Assembly (NCBI RefSeq): GCF_001187435.1
Contig: NZ_LFXA01000018.1
Span: 682,001 to 746,000 of the forward strand
DNA: 64,000 nt
Reading direction: 5' to 3'
From: Streptomyces caatingaensis
GTDB taxonomy: Bacteria > Actinomycetota > Actinomycetes > Streptomycetales > Streptomycetaceae
Of the stretch, positions 8,212 to 17,400 are shown piece after piece (position 1 is the first letter of the stretch; each line of letters opens with the position of its first letter). The notes beneath the pieces are model-generated. The model made no database searches and was not told the DNA's origin. It worked only from the letters and a program-made list of their open reading frames with translations. Both the position numbers and the translations under genes were made by a program.

Positions 8212-9251
8212 ACGGTGCTCCCGTACGTCTCGAAGTCGCTGATCGGGTCGGCCATGGCGGTCAGGATGCGGCGCGGTCCCTCGAAGGGCTCGCGGGCGTG
8301 CGCGCTGAGCATGTTCTCCACCAGGAGGACGTCACCGGGCTGCCATGCGAACGAGCGGGTCTCGGCGTCCAGGGCGGCACGGATCTCGGCGAGCGTGTGG
8401 TCCTCGATGGGCGTCCCATCGCCGTAGTAGGTGTTGTACGGCAGGTCGTGCGCGGGCAGCGAGCCGAGCAGTCCCCGCGTCACTTCTGCCGGAAGCGAGG
8501 TGACGTGGAAGAAGACGGCGTGGTTGAACCACGTCCGCTCGCCGGTGACCGGATGGGTGCGCACGGCCGGACGGACCTGACGGGTGCGCAGGTGGTCCTC
8601 GGTCACCCACTCCACGCTGATGTTGGCGCGCGCACAGTATTCCGCGACGTCCTCGCGGCGGTTCGTCTGGAACGCCTCCTGCCAGGAAAGGCTGATGCCA
8701 GGCAGGTAGTTGCGGACGTAGGCCACGCCCAGCCGCTCGAACTTCTCCACCGTCGCCGCGCTCAGCCGCGCCAGCACCTTGCGGGAGTCGGCGAGGGGGG
8801 TGCGGCCACCGCTGGTGGCCGCCCGTTCACAGCAGAAGACGATGCGCACCGGCCAGTTCGTCGTGTAGGACTGCTCGTTGTGCAGCAGGATGTGCTGGTC
8901 GGCGGGGTGCTCGGTGGAGGTGTAGACGCCGGCGCTGACCTCGGTGCGCGGTGAGGAGCGTTCGCCGTAGTCCAGGACGCTCGGCGAGAGGGCGCTCATG
9001 GCCGCGCGGAACGCCTCGGCCCCGGGGACCTCGAAACCCCGGAAGAGCACGGCGCCGGCGCGGTGCGCCAGGTCGTCGACGGTGTCCTTGTTCCGGCCAA
9101 TCCATGCGGCGAGGTCGGCGCCCGGCAGGTTGGCGCGGACCAGTGCGGGCAGGGACGTGCCGTCCCACTGTTCGGACACGGACACCAGGGGGCGGCCGGC
9201 CGAGCGGCGTTTGATGACCGGGGCGGCGAGGGCCGGTTGCGTTTGTGCCAC
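8208..9251 (-). CDS. TauD/SyrP-like Fe(II)/2-oxoglutarate dioxygenase (copy 1)
   Basis: This is a second TauD-type dioxygenase, clearly paralogous to its downstream neighbour. The iron motif is LHNEQSYTTNWP (HxE) and the C-terminal ligands are in MLSAHAREPFEGPRRILTAM. I use the GTG at 9251: it has AAGGAAG seven bases upstream and gives 347 residues, the same as the paralogue. An in-frame ATG at 9329 overlaps the thioesterase stop as ATGA but has a weak ribosome site and would add a 26-residue proline/arginine-rich leader, so it cannot be excluded. Its stop overlaps the next start by four bases. Two hydroxylases in tandem suggest two oxidation events or two substrates. Confidence 0.88.
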   Translation of the reverse strand: MAQTQPALAAPVIKRRSAGRPLVSVSEQWDGTSLPALVRANLPGADLAAWIGRNKDTVDDLAHRAGAVLFRGFEVPGAEAFRAAMSALSPSVLDYGERSSPRTEVSAGVYTSTEHPADQHILLHNEQSYTTNWPVRIVFCCERAATSGGRTPLADSRKVLARLSAATVEKFERLGVAYVRNYLPGISLSWQEAFQTNRREDVAEYCARANISVEWVTEDHLRTRQVRPAVRTHPVTGERTWFNHAVFFHVTSLPAEVTRGLLGSLPAHDLPYNTYYGDGTPIEDHTLAEIRAALDAETRSFAWQPGDVLLVENMLSAHAREPFEGPRRILTAMADPISDFETYGSTV

Positions 9252-9325
9252 GGATCTTCCTTCGTCGTGCGGTGGTGTGGTCGGGCGTCGTGGTGGGGCA
9301 GGCGGTGCAGCGCGGGCGGCAGCGC

Positions 9326-10114
9326 TCATGCGCTGGTCCGGCGCGGCAGCGGGCGGGCGGTGAAGCGCGGCAGCAGCAGATCGATCAACTCAGAGGCCCT
9401 GGAGGCAAGGTAGAAGTGGTCGCCGGGCAGCGTGAGGCACACGAAGTCGCCGTCGGCCACGTCGGCCCAGGCGCGGGACTCGTGCTCCGGATGGGCGTGG
9501 TCCTGGCCCCCACGCACAGCCGTGACCGGGCAGCCCAGCGGCGGAGTGTCCTGGGGCTCGTAGGTCTCGATGAGCCGGTAGTCGTTGCGCATCGGCCGCA
9601 GTACGAGATCGCGCAGCTCGGGGTGGCGCAGGAACTCCTCGCTGATGCCGCCGAACGCCGTCAGTTCTTTCAGGAACGCGTCGTCGTCCAAGAGGTGGAC
9701 CGTCCCGGGCCGCTGGCAGGTCGGGGACATCCGTCCGGAGGCTACGAGGTGGTGGGGGGTGCGGCCCTTCTCCTGGAGCCGCCGGGCCACCTCGTACGCG
9801 ACCGAGGCGCCCATGCTGTGGCCGAACAGGATCAGTGGCAGGTCCGTGAGCGGCAGCAGAACCTCGGCGATCCGATCGGCGAGCCGGGGCATCTCGCCGA
9901 TGCATTCCTCGCTGATGCGGTCCTCGCGGCCCGGGTACTGCACGGTGAGTTGGTCGTAGGTCTCGGGGAGCAGTGACGCCCAGTTCCGGTAGAAGCTGGC
10001 ACCGCCGCCGGCGTGCGGGAAGCAGATGACGCGCGCTGCGGCGCGCGGGCGTGCCTCGCCGTAGCGGCGCAGCCAGTCGTGGACGGCCGGGGATCCGGAA
10101 AATGAGGCACTCAT
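9326..10114 (-). CDS. Type II thioesterase
   Basis: This is a 262-residue alpha/beta hydrolase of the GrsT/TEII family, which removes stalled or wrong acyl groups from carrier domains. The visible features are FPHAGGGASFYRNW (oxyanion region, ~residue 32), the nucleophile elbow GHSMGA (~98), a candidate acid in GGQDHAHP and the histidine in GDHFYLA. AGGAGGG lies 12 bases upstream of the ATG. It heads the thioesterase-dioxygenase-dioxygenase-NRPS group and is separated from the aminotransferase by 98 bp containing a hairpin, so it may start a sub-operon. Confidence 0.93.
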   Translation of the reverse strand: MSASFSGSPAVHDWLRRYGEARPRAAARVICFPHAGGGASFYRNWASLLPETYDQLTVQYPGREDRISEECIGEMPRLADRIAEVLLPLTDLPLILFGHSMGASVAYEVARRLQEKGRTPHHLVASGRMSPTCQRPGTVHLLDDDAFLKELTAFGGISEEFLRHPELRDLVLRPMRNDYRLIETYEPQDTPPLGCPVTAVRGGQDHAHPEHESRAWADVADGDFVCLTLPGDHFYLASRASELIDLLLPRFTARPLPRRTSA

Positions 10115-10175
10115 GGGGAGAATTCGCCCTCCTGAAGGCGGGATGAGAGGGAGGAATCAGTGAAGGTTCCGGTGT

Positions 10176-10196
10176 GGGGCCGGTCTGTCCGGCCCC
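10176..10196 (-). terminator. Hairpin downstream of aminotransferase
   Basis: A perfect 8-bp stem (GGGGCCGG / CCGGCCCC) with a 5-base loop sits 17 bp after the aminotransferase stop and ~60 bp before the thioesterase start. It may be a partial terminator or an RNA stability element inside the operon. Confidence 0.5.
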
Positions 10197-10212
10197 GACG
10201 CGGCACGACGCC

Positions 10213-11547
10213 CTAGGCGGTCACGTATGTGTCGGCGGTGCGCAAGGCTGCGTCGATGGCGTCGAGCCCTCGGCGCAGTTCGTCCTCGGTGATCACCAGG
10301 GGCGGTGCGAGGTGGATACGGTTCATCTGGCACATGGGCCAGACACCCTCCGCCACACAGGAGTTCATCACCGCGGCCATGGGCCCGGCCGCGGCACCGG
10401 ACGCGTTGAACGGCACCAGGGGCTCCCGGGTGGCGCGGTCGCGGACCAGCTCGATCGCCCAGAACAGGCCGCGGCCGCGGACCTCGCCGACGCTGGGGTG
10501 GTTGTCCGCCAGCTTCGCCAGTCCGGGACCGAGCACTTCCCGGCCCAGGCGCCGTACGTGCTCCAGCATGCCGGTCTCCTCGAAGACCTCGATGGTGGCG
10601 ATGCCCGGCGCACAGGCCAGGGGGTGCCCGGAGTAGGTCAGGCCCCCCGGATAGACCCGGTCGTCGAACGCGGCCGCCACCCGCTCGGACATCACCACGC
10701 CGCCCAAGGGCACGTAACCGGAGTTGACGCCCTTGGCGAAGGTGATCAGATCGGGGACGACCTGCCATGCGTCGACGGCGAACCACTCGCCGATGCGGCC
10801 GAAGCCGACCATGACCTCGTCGCAGATGAGCAGTGCGCCATGCCGGTCGCACAGTTCGCGCACGCCCGCGAGGTAGCCGTCCGGCGGGACCAGTACGCCA
10901 TTTGTGCCGACCACAGTCTCCAGCAGCACGGCGGCGACCGTGTGCGGGCCCTCCATCTGGAAGACCTGCTCCAGGTGGCCCAACGCCCGTTCGCACTCCT
11001 GCCGTTCGTCCTCGGCATGAAAGGCCGTGCGGTAGGCGTAGGGCCCGAAGAAGTGCACGACGCCCGGCAGACCGGGTTCGTTCGGCCAGCGTCGCGGGTC
11101 CCCGGTGAGGGTGATCGATCCGGCGGTCGCGCCGTGGTAAGAGCGGTAGGCGGTCAGGACCTTGGAACGTCCGGTGGCCAGCCTGGCCATGCGGACCGCG
11201 TGCTCGTTCGCCTCGGTACCGGCGTTGGTGAAGAAGACGCGGTCCAGATCACCGGGGGCGCGTTCGGCGATCAGCAGTGCCAGCCGGTCGCGGGTGTCGT
11301 TGGAGAAGTTCGGCCCGATCGTGCACAGTTCCCGGGCCTGCTCGGCGATGGCTGCCAGCAGCCGAGGGTGCTGGTGTCCCAGGTTCACATTGACCAGCTG
11401 TGACGCCAGATCGAGATAGCGGTTGCCGTCGCGGTCCCAGAACCAGCTCCCCTGGGCGCCTGCGACGGTCAGCGGTGCCTCGCCGCCCTGTGCGGACCAC
11501 GGTCGGAAGACGTGCCGGCCGCCGCCGGAGGAGGAGTCGGCATCCAT
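10213..11547 (-). CDS. Class III PLP-dependent aminotransferase
   Basis: This is a 444-residue class III (omega/ornithine type) aminotransferase. The visible features are GTEANEHAVRMAR (~110), YRSYHGATAGSITLTGDP (~135), LLICDEVMVGFGRIGEW (~228, the Asp that pairs with the PLP nitrogen) and ITFAKGVNSGYVPLGG (~267), whose lysine should form the Schiff base. The frame is open to 12279, but that extension is a shadow of the FAAL gene. The ATG at 11547 has AAAGGA upstream. Class III enzymes commonly aminate aldehydes or terminal ketones, so two roles are plausible here: aminating the aldehyde released by the reductase domain, or converting a beta-keto intermediate to a beta-amino group. Neither is proven. 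Confidence 0.9.
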   Translation of the reverse strand: MDADSSSGGGRHVFRPWSAQGGEAPLTVAGAQGSWFWDRDGNRYLDLASQLVNVNLGHQHPRLLAAIAEQARELCTIGPNFSNDTRDRLALLIAERAPGDLDRVFFTNAGTEANEHAVRMARLATGRSKVLTAYRSYHGATAGSITLTGDPRRWPNEPGLPGVVHFFGPYAYRTAFHAEDERQECERALGHLEQVFQMEGPHTVAAVLLETVVGTNGVLVPPDGYLAGVRELCDRHGALLICDEVMVGFGRIGEWFAVDAWQVVPDLITFAKGVNSGYVPLGGVVMSERVAAAFDDRVYPGGLTYSGHPLACAPGIATIEVFEETGMLEHVRRLGREVLGPGLAKLADNHPSVGEVRGRGLFWAIELVRDRATREPLVPFNASGAAAGPMAAVMNSCVAEGVWPMCQMNRIHLAPPLVITEDELRRGLDAIDAALRTADTYVTA

Positions 11548-11600
11548 GGAATGCGTCCTTTCTGTGCTGTGCCGTACTGCGCTGTAGCTGTGCCGCGGGG

Positions 11601-13367
11601 CTACCGGGCGTACTGGAGCGATCCGTCCAGGTAGCTCTGTTTGCAGGCGCGGCGGCGGATCTTGCCGCTGGTCGTCTTGTGCAGGGTGCGGCGGCGTACG
11701 AGGACGATGTCTGCGGGCAGCACCTCGTGCCGCCGCCCGACGGCGGACCTGACGAGCGCGGGCAGGTCCGTGCCTGAGGCGGCCACCTCGGCGTTGGTCT
11801 CCACGAGCACCACCAGTTGCTCCCGTCCGTCCCGCTCGACCGCGAACGCGGCAGCGCACGTGGCATGCAGGGCCGGGTGGCACTTCTCCACCGTGTACTC
11901 GATGTCCTGGGGGTACAGATTGCGGCCGTCGACGATGATGAGGTCCTTCCAGCGCCCGGTGGGGTAGAGCTCGCCTTCGTGGCGGAAGCCGAGGTCTCCG
12001 GTGCGCAGGAACTCTCCACTGTCCTCGTCGGCGATGCGGGCCCGGAAGGTCTCCCTGGTCTCGACCGGCCGCCGCCAGTACCCCTTCGCCACGCTGCCGC
12101 CCTGCACCCAGATCTCGCCGACCTCGCCGTCCGGGCATGCACGGCGGGTGACCGGGTCGACGATGCGCACGGTCGTGCCGCTCTGGTGGGGGCCGTTGGA
12201 GACCACGGGTACGGAGCCAGGGGCGTCCTGTACGGCCGTCTCGACGCGCCCGGCCGCCAAGGCGGTGCCGCAGACCCACAGGGTGCGATAGTCCCGGTCG
12301 GCGGGGGTGGCGGACACCTTCAGGGTGTTCTCGGCCAGCCCATAACCGGGGGCCAGCGCGCGGTACGCGAACCGGGCGGGTGCGTAGGCCCGGGCGAAGC
12401 GTTCCATGCTGGGCATGCGGACGGGCTCAGCGCCACAGACGGCCATCCGCCAGCTCGACAGGTCCAGGCCGTCGGTGCCCTCGGTGTCGGCCACCCGGCT
12501 GCACATGTCATAGGCGAAGTTGGGGCCCGCCGACAGGGTGCCTCGGTAGCGGCTAATCGCCTCCAGCCAGCGGCGGGGGCGCCGCACAAATGCTTGAGGA
12601 GCCATGAGGTAGACCCGCATGCCACGCCACAGCGGCATCACGACTCCGTACATCAGCCCCATGTCGTGGAAGGTGGGCAGCCAGGAGACGGCGATGTCGT
12701 CGTCGCTGACGTTCCAGACCTCCTGGTTCTCCGCGGCCTGTACGCAGAAGTTGCGGTGGGAGACCATCACGCCCTTGGGGCGTCCGGTGGAGCCGGAGGT
12801 GTACTGCAGCATGGCGGTGTGCTCTGGGTCCAGATCCGGTTCGACCCATCGTTCGGCGCCCGTGGTGTCCACGGTGTCCGTGGTGAACCAGGTCAGACGC
12901 GTCAGTTCGGGGTGTTCCGGGAACCGGCCGAGCATGTCGTCGCGGGTCTCGGTGTCGGTAAGCACGACGGTGCAGCCGGTGTCCTGGACGACGCTCAGCA
13001 GCCGTTCCACTCCGGCGGTGTTCTGCGGTGCCTGGAGGGGCGCACCGGCGGTCCTGGCGTACAGACACCCGGTGAACGCCTTCACGAACTCCAGCCCGGG
13101 GCCGTGGAGCATGACGACGCTGCGCCCGCCGAGTCCTGCTTCCTCCAGTGCGACGGCGCGGGCGCGGGCCGCCGTGTCGAGATCGTGGTAGGTCAGCTCT
13201 TCACCGGGTTCCTCACCGTTCAGGAGGAAGGTGTAGGCCACCCGGTCCGGCTGCTTCCCGCTGCGGGTGCGCAGCGCCTCCACCAGGGTGCGCGGAGCGA
13301 AGTCCGCTATCTCGTCTGTCTCGTCACGGTTTTCGTAGACGAGGGTACCGTGGGGTTCGGCGGTCAT
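11601..13367 (-). CDS. Fatty acyl-AMP ligase (FAAL)
   Basis: This is a 588-residue member of the adenylate-forming superfamily. FAAL character is shown by SWLPTFHDMGLMYG (~residue 228), the YTSGSTGRPKGVMVSH phosphate loop (~190), PGYGLAENTLKVSAT (~340) and TGRWKDLIIVDGRNLYPQDIE (~485). FAALs activate fatty acids as acyl-AMP and pass them directly to a carrier protein rather than to CoA. The natural acceptor is the N-terminal ACP of PKS A. Its start overlaps the MbtH-like gene's stop in the order MbtH then FAAL (ATGA). The presence of a FAAL marks the product as a lipo-compound. Chain length cannot be predicted from the sequence. Confidence 0.93.
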   Translation of the reverse strand: MTAEPHGTLVYENRDETDEIADFAPRTLVEALRTRSGKQPDRVAYTFLLNGEEPGEELTYHDLDTAARARAVALEEAGLGGRSVVMLHGPGLEFVKAFTGCLYARTAGAPLQAPQNTAGVERLLSVVQDTGCTVVLTDTETRDDMLGRFPEHPELTRLTWFTTDTVDTTGAERWVEPDLDPEHTAMLQYTSGSTGRPKGVMVSHRNFCVQAAENQEVWNVSDDDIAVSWLPTFHDMGLMYGVVMPLWRGMRVYLMAPQAFVRRPRRWLEAISRYRGTLSAGPNFAYDMCSRVADTEGTDGLDLSSWRMAVCGAEPVRMPSMERFARAYAPARFAYRALAPGYGLAENTLKVSATPADRDYRTLWVCGTALAAGRVETAVQDAPGSVPVVSNGPHQSGTTVRIVDPVTRRACPDGEVGEIWVQGGSVAKGYWRRPVETRETFRARIADEDSGEFLRTGDLGFRHEGELYPTGRWKDLIIVDGRNLYPQDIEYTVEKCHPALHATCAAAFAVERDGREQLVVLVETNAEVAASGTDLPALVRSAVGRRHEVLPADIVLVRRRTLHKTTSGKIRRRACKQSYLDGSLQYAR

Positions 13368-13573
13368 TTCTGTGCCTCCAGCCTCTTACGCAGGCTCAGT
13401 GGTCGCATATCGGTCCATACCTGCGCGATGTGCTCCAGGCATTCCTCACGGGTGCCGTGCCGGCCGGTCTCGTGCCAGCCCGCGGGGGCGGGCCGGTCGG
13501 CGGGCCATACCGAGTACTGCTCCTCGTCGTTGACCACGACGGCCCACTCCTGGGCGCGTTCTTCGGTGCTCAT
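13364..13573 (-). CDS. MbtH-like protein
   Basis: This is a 69-residue MbtH-family chaperone of NRPS adenylation domains. The family signature is intact: NDEEQYSVWP, PAGWHETGRHGTREECLEHI and VWTDMRPLS, including the conserved tryptophans. It overlaps both neighbours by four bases (ATGA), methyltransferase upstream and FAAL downstream, so its dose is tied to the operon. It presumably binds one or more of the A domains encoded here to make them soluble and active. Confidence 0.96.
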   Translation of the reverse strand: MSTEERAQEWAVVVNDEEQYSVWPADRPAPAGWHETGRHGTREECLEHIAQVWTDMRPLSLRKRLEAQK

Positions 13574-14412
13574 CGGGGCTCACCGGCCGGCTTGGTGCCG
13601 CTGTAGAGGAACATCAGCAACATGAACGACGACACCGGATCGTCTAGGAATGCGGTCACCTCGCTCTCGGTGCGGGCCACCAACTCCTCGGAAATCACGC
13701 CCTCCTTGACCATCAGGGCAGTGCGCGCACGCACATCCAGATGCCCGGCGAGGGCTGCCATGCCCAGCTCGTCACTGGTGACAGCGATGGCTTCGACGGT
13801 GATGTCGGTGAATCCGGCGGCCCGCATCATGGCGGGCACGGCGCGGCCGACGTAGCGGTTGCCGCCACGCTGGGCCTGGTGGCGACGGCGCAGTTCCATG
13901 ACCTCGGCGAGCCCGGGGATGTCAGGGTGAATGCTGCCCCACAGGGCGTCGTCGGCGTCGGCCACCACGAGGCGGCCACCGGGGCGCAGTACGCGGCCGA
14001 GTTCGGACAGTGCCTGGGCCGGTTCGGCGATGTGCTGCAGGACGAGCCGGGCCAGCGCCAGGTCGAACCGTGCGTCTGGCAGCGGCGCGTCGGTGATGGA
14101 GCCACGTACCAGGTTCAGCCGCGGGCCCTCGTACGAGGCCAGGTAGGAGCGGGACTGCTCGAACAAGCCCGTGTCGAGTTCGAGACCGGTGACCGAGCCC
14201 TCGGGCACGTTCTGCAGGAGCTGTTCGGTGATGAAGCCGGGGCCGGAGCCGGCGTCGAGGACGTCCATGTCGGGGCGCAGGCCCAGCCGCTGGAGGTTGC
14301 GCAGCTCCTTGGGCCAGAACACCAGAGCCTGTTCGCGCAGCCGGTTCAACTCGTATTCGGGATGGGGGTGTTCGCCGGCGCTGTAGTAGGAGGACCGGGT
14401 TGTTGTGGTCAT
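13570..14412 (-). CDS. SAM-dependent methyltransferase (class I, UbiE-like)
   Basis: This 280-residue protein has a Rossmann SAM-binding core: VLDAGSGPGFITEQLL (motif I, ~residue 52), the acidic residue in VTGLELD (~75), FDLALARLVLQHI (~115) and LRPGGRLVVADAD (~143). The frame is open upstream to 15024 but that is a shadow; the ATG at 14412 is 35 bases after the NRPS stop. Free-standing enzymes of this type O-, N- or C-methylate small molecules, so it is a tailoring enzyme here. It differs from the FkbM-type domain inside the last NRPS module, so two methylations are possible. The target atom is unknown. Confidence 0.87.
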   Translation of the reverse strand: MTTTTRSSYYSAGEHPHPEYELNRLREQALVFWPKELRNLQRLGLRPDMDVLDAGSGPGFITEQLLQNVPEGSVTGLELDTGLFEQSRSYLASYEGPRLNLVRGSITDAPLPDARFDLALARLVLQHIAEPAQALSELGRVLRPGGRLVVADADDALWGSIHPDIPGLAEVMELRRRHQAQRGGNRYVGRAVPAMMRAAGFTDITVEAIAVTSDELGMAALAGHLDVRARTALMVKEGVISEELVARTESEVTAFLDDPVSSFMLLMFLYSGTKPAGEPR

Positions 14413-14447
14413 CGGTGTTCTCACGCTTTCTCGTTGTCGGGGTGGGG

Positions 14448-17400
14448 TCACGCCGTCGCGGGCAGGAACCCGGTGCGGACGAAGTGGGTCAGGTAGCGGT
14501 GCATCAGGTCTGCGTCGAGGACCGGGCACCGGAGAGGGGTGGCGTCGAGCAGCGCGGCCGTGTCGCCCTGGTCGAAACGCAGGCCGCCGTCCGAGCCGGA
14601 GCCGGCTTCCAGCACACCCAGCAGCGGGTAGGCCGCGTTGTCCGTATCGGCGGCGATGGCACGGGCCCATTCGGCGAAGGTCAGCCCGGTCAGTTCGTAG
14701 CCGAAGGCACGGACGTGACCGAGTACCTCGCTCAGCGGCACCGGGTGCGGGTTGACCAGGTGGTGCACCCGTCCGATGGCCCTGGGGTCGTGGGAGAGGG
14801 CGACGACGGCGGCGCTGACGTGGTCCACCGGCACCAGGTCGGTCAGCACGCGGGCGTCGGCAGGATAGGCGCCCGCCTGGACGCAGCCCTTGATCACCCG
14901 CCACAGGTAATCGTCGGTCTGGCAGGCGCCGCTGCGGCTGTCCCCCGCGATGCGGCTGGGCCGGTGGACGGTCACCGGCAGGCCGGCCGCGGCAGCCTTG
15001 AGCACGACCTGCTCGCCCACCCACTTACTCTGGGTATATCCCTGCCGCAGTTGGCCGGCGGGTCCGGTCACATCCGTCTCGCGCGCAGCGCCGCCGTGTG
15101 CGGGTGGCGCTGCGAAGACCCCGACGGTCGAGATGTAGTGCAGCGGGGCCCGCCCCGACCGGTCGGCCAGCCGCACCAGCTCCTTGGTTCCGTCGACGTT
15201 GGCGGCCCTGAGCTGTTCATAGGGGTAGACGAGGTTGACCGAGGCGCCGCAGTGGTAGATCGCGTCCACGGTGTGCGCGAGCCGGTCGGCCTCCGGTGCG
15301 GCCAGGCCCAGCCCCGGGGCGGACAGGTCGCCGACGACCGGCCGGATACGGCGAGCGGTCTCCTCGTCCCACACTCCGTAGCGGCGCGCGGTGGCCTCGA
15401 TACGCTGCCGCGCCCGGTAGCCGTCCTCGGCACGGACGAGGCAGTGGACGTCCGCATCGGTGGTGCGGATCAGCTCGCGCAGGAGGAAGGCGCCAAGGAA
15501 GCCGGTGGCGCCGGTGAGCAGCACATCGGCGGGCTTGGTCAGCACCTGCGGATCGGGGGTGCGAAAGCCGGTGAGGCCGCCGGGTGGTTGGGCCTCCGCG
15601 GCCAAGACACGGGCCAGGTCGTGTGGCAGGACTCCGGAGCCGCCCGATCGGCGGACGGCCGCGGCGATGCCCTCGACCGTGGGGATCTCGAACAGGGTGC
15701 GCAGCGGCAGTTCGGTCGACAGGTCCTCGCGCAGACGGAAGACGAGCCGGGTGGCCAGCAGCGAGTGCCCGCCCAAGTCGAAGAAGTTGTCCTGCACGCC
15801 CACCCGGTCCAGGCCGAGGACGGCCGCGAAGGCGTCGGCCACTGCGCGCTCGGTGGCGTCGCGCGGCTCGGCATAGGCGGTGGTCGCGAACGGCCGCTCA
15901 CTGCCGGGTTCCGGCAACGCGGCACGGTCCACCTTGCCGTTGACGGTGAGCGGCAGGGTGTCCAGCACGACGATTCGCCAGGGAAGCATGTAGCCGGGAA
16001 GCCGCTCGGCGAGGAGGCCCCGCAGCGCCTCGCCGCTCACCTGCTGTCCGTGGTAGGTCACGTAGGCTATCAGCCGCAGGTCGCCGCCGGGGTCCCGCTG
16101 GGGCATCACCACCGCGGAGTCGACGGCCGGGTGGTCGAGCAGCTGGGACTCGATCTCGCCCGCCTCGATGCGGTAGCCGCGCACCTTGATCTGGTGGTCG
16201 GCGCGGCCCAGGTACTCGATCTCGCCCTCCGGGGTGATCCGTGCCAGGTCGCCGCTGCGGTACAGGCGCCCGCCCGGCGTAGCGCCGAAGGGGTCGGGTA
16301 CGAAGCGGTCCGCGGTCAGAGCGGGCGCGCCGAAGTAGCAGCGTGCCAGCCCGGGACCACCGACGTGCAGCTCACCCGTCGTGCCGACCGGTACCGGTTG
16401 GAGGTGCCCGTCCAGGACGTACAGGGCGAGGTCGGGCATGGGGCGGCCGATGGGGCTGCGGCGCGCCGGGGTGAGGTCGTCCCTGGTCATCTCGCGCACG
16501 GTGACGTGCACCGTGGTCTCGGTGATGCCGTACATGTTGACCAGTCGTGGGGTGCGGTCGCCGTGGCGGGCGAACCACCCCTTGAGGGAGCCCGGTTCCA
16601 GTGCCTCCCCGGCGAAGATGATCCAGCGCAGAGCGAGTTCGTCCGGGGCACACCGGGCGTCGGCGGCGGAGAAGTGGACGAACGCGGACGGGGTCTGGTT
16701 CAGGACGGTGACACCTTCGGCGCGCACCAGCTCGCGATACGCCTCCGCGTCGCGGGCCGTGGCGTCGGGGACCACGACGAGCCGCCCGCCGTGCAGTAGC
16801 GCTCCCCACAGTTCCCACACGGACACGTCGAAGGCGTACGAGTGGAACAGCGGCCACACGTCGTGGTGGTCGAAGCGGTACTGCTCCCGGGTCGCGGCGA
16901 AGAGCCTGAGCACATTGGCGTGGGTGATCTGCACTCCCTTGGGAGTGCCGGTCGACCCGGAGGTGTAGATGACGTACGCCGCGTTGTCCGGGCCGAGGGG
17001 GGCGGCGGCCTGGGGTGCGGCGGGGCTCTGGGCGGGGACGTCCTGCCCATCGACCACCAGGAGGTGTCCGTCGTACTCCGGCAGGCGGTCACGCAGCGCG
17101 TCGTGGACGACGAGCACCGACGGCCGGGCATCGGAGAGGATTCGAGCCACCCGCGGCCCTGGGTAGGCCGCGTCCATGGGAACGTAGGCGGCGCCCGCTT
17201 TGAGTACCGCGAGGATGCTGACGACAGTGTCGGGACTGCGGTTCAGGTAGAGGCCCACCAAGCTCTCGGTGTCGATGCCGAGGTCGCGCAGTCGCGCCGC
17301 CAACGCGTTGGCCCTGCTGTCCAGTTCGGCGTAACTGAGGTGGTGTCCCTCGAAGGTGAGCGCGGTCGCGTCCGGTCGTCGACGTGCCTGCTCCTCGAAC

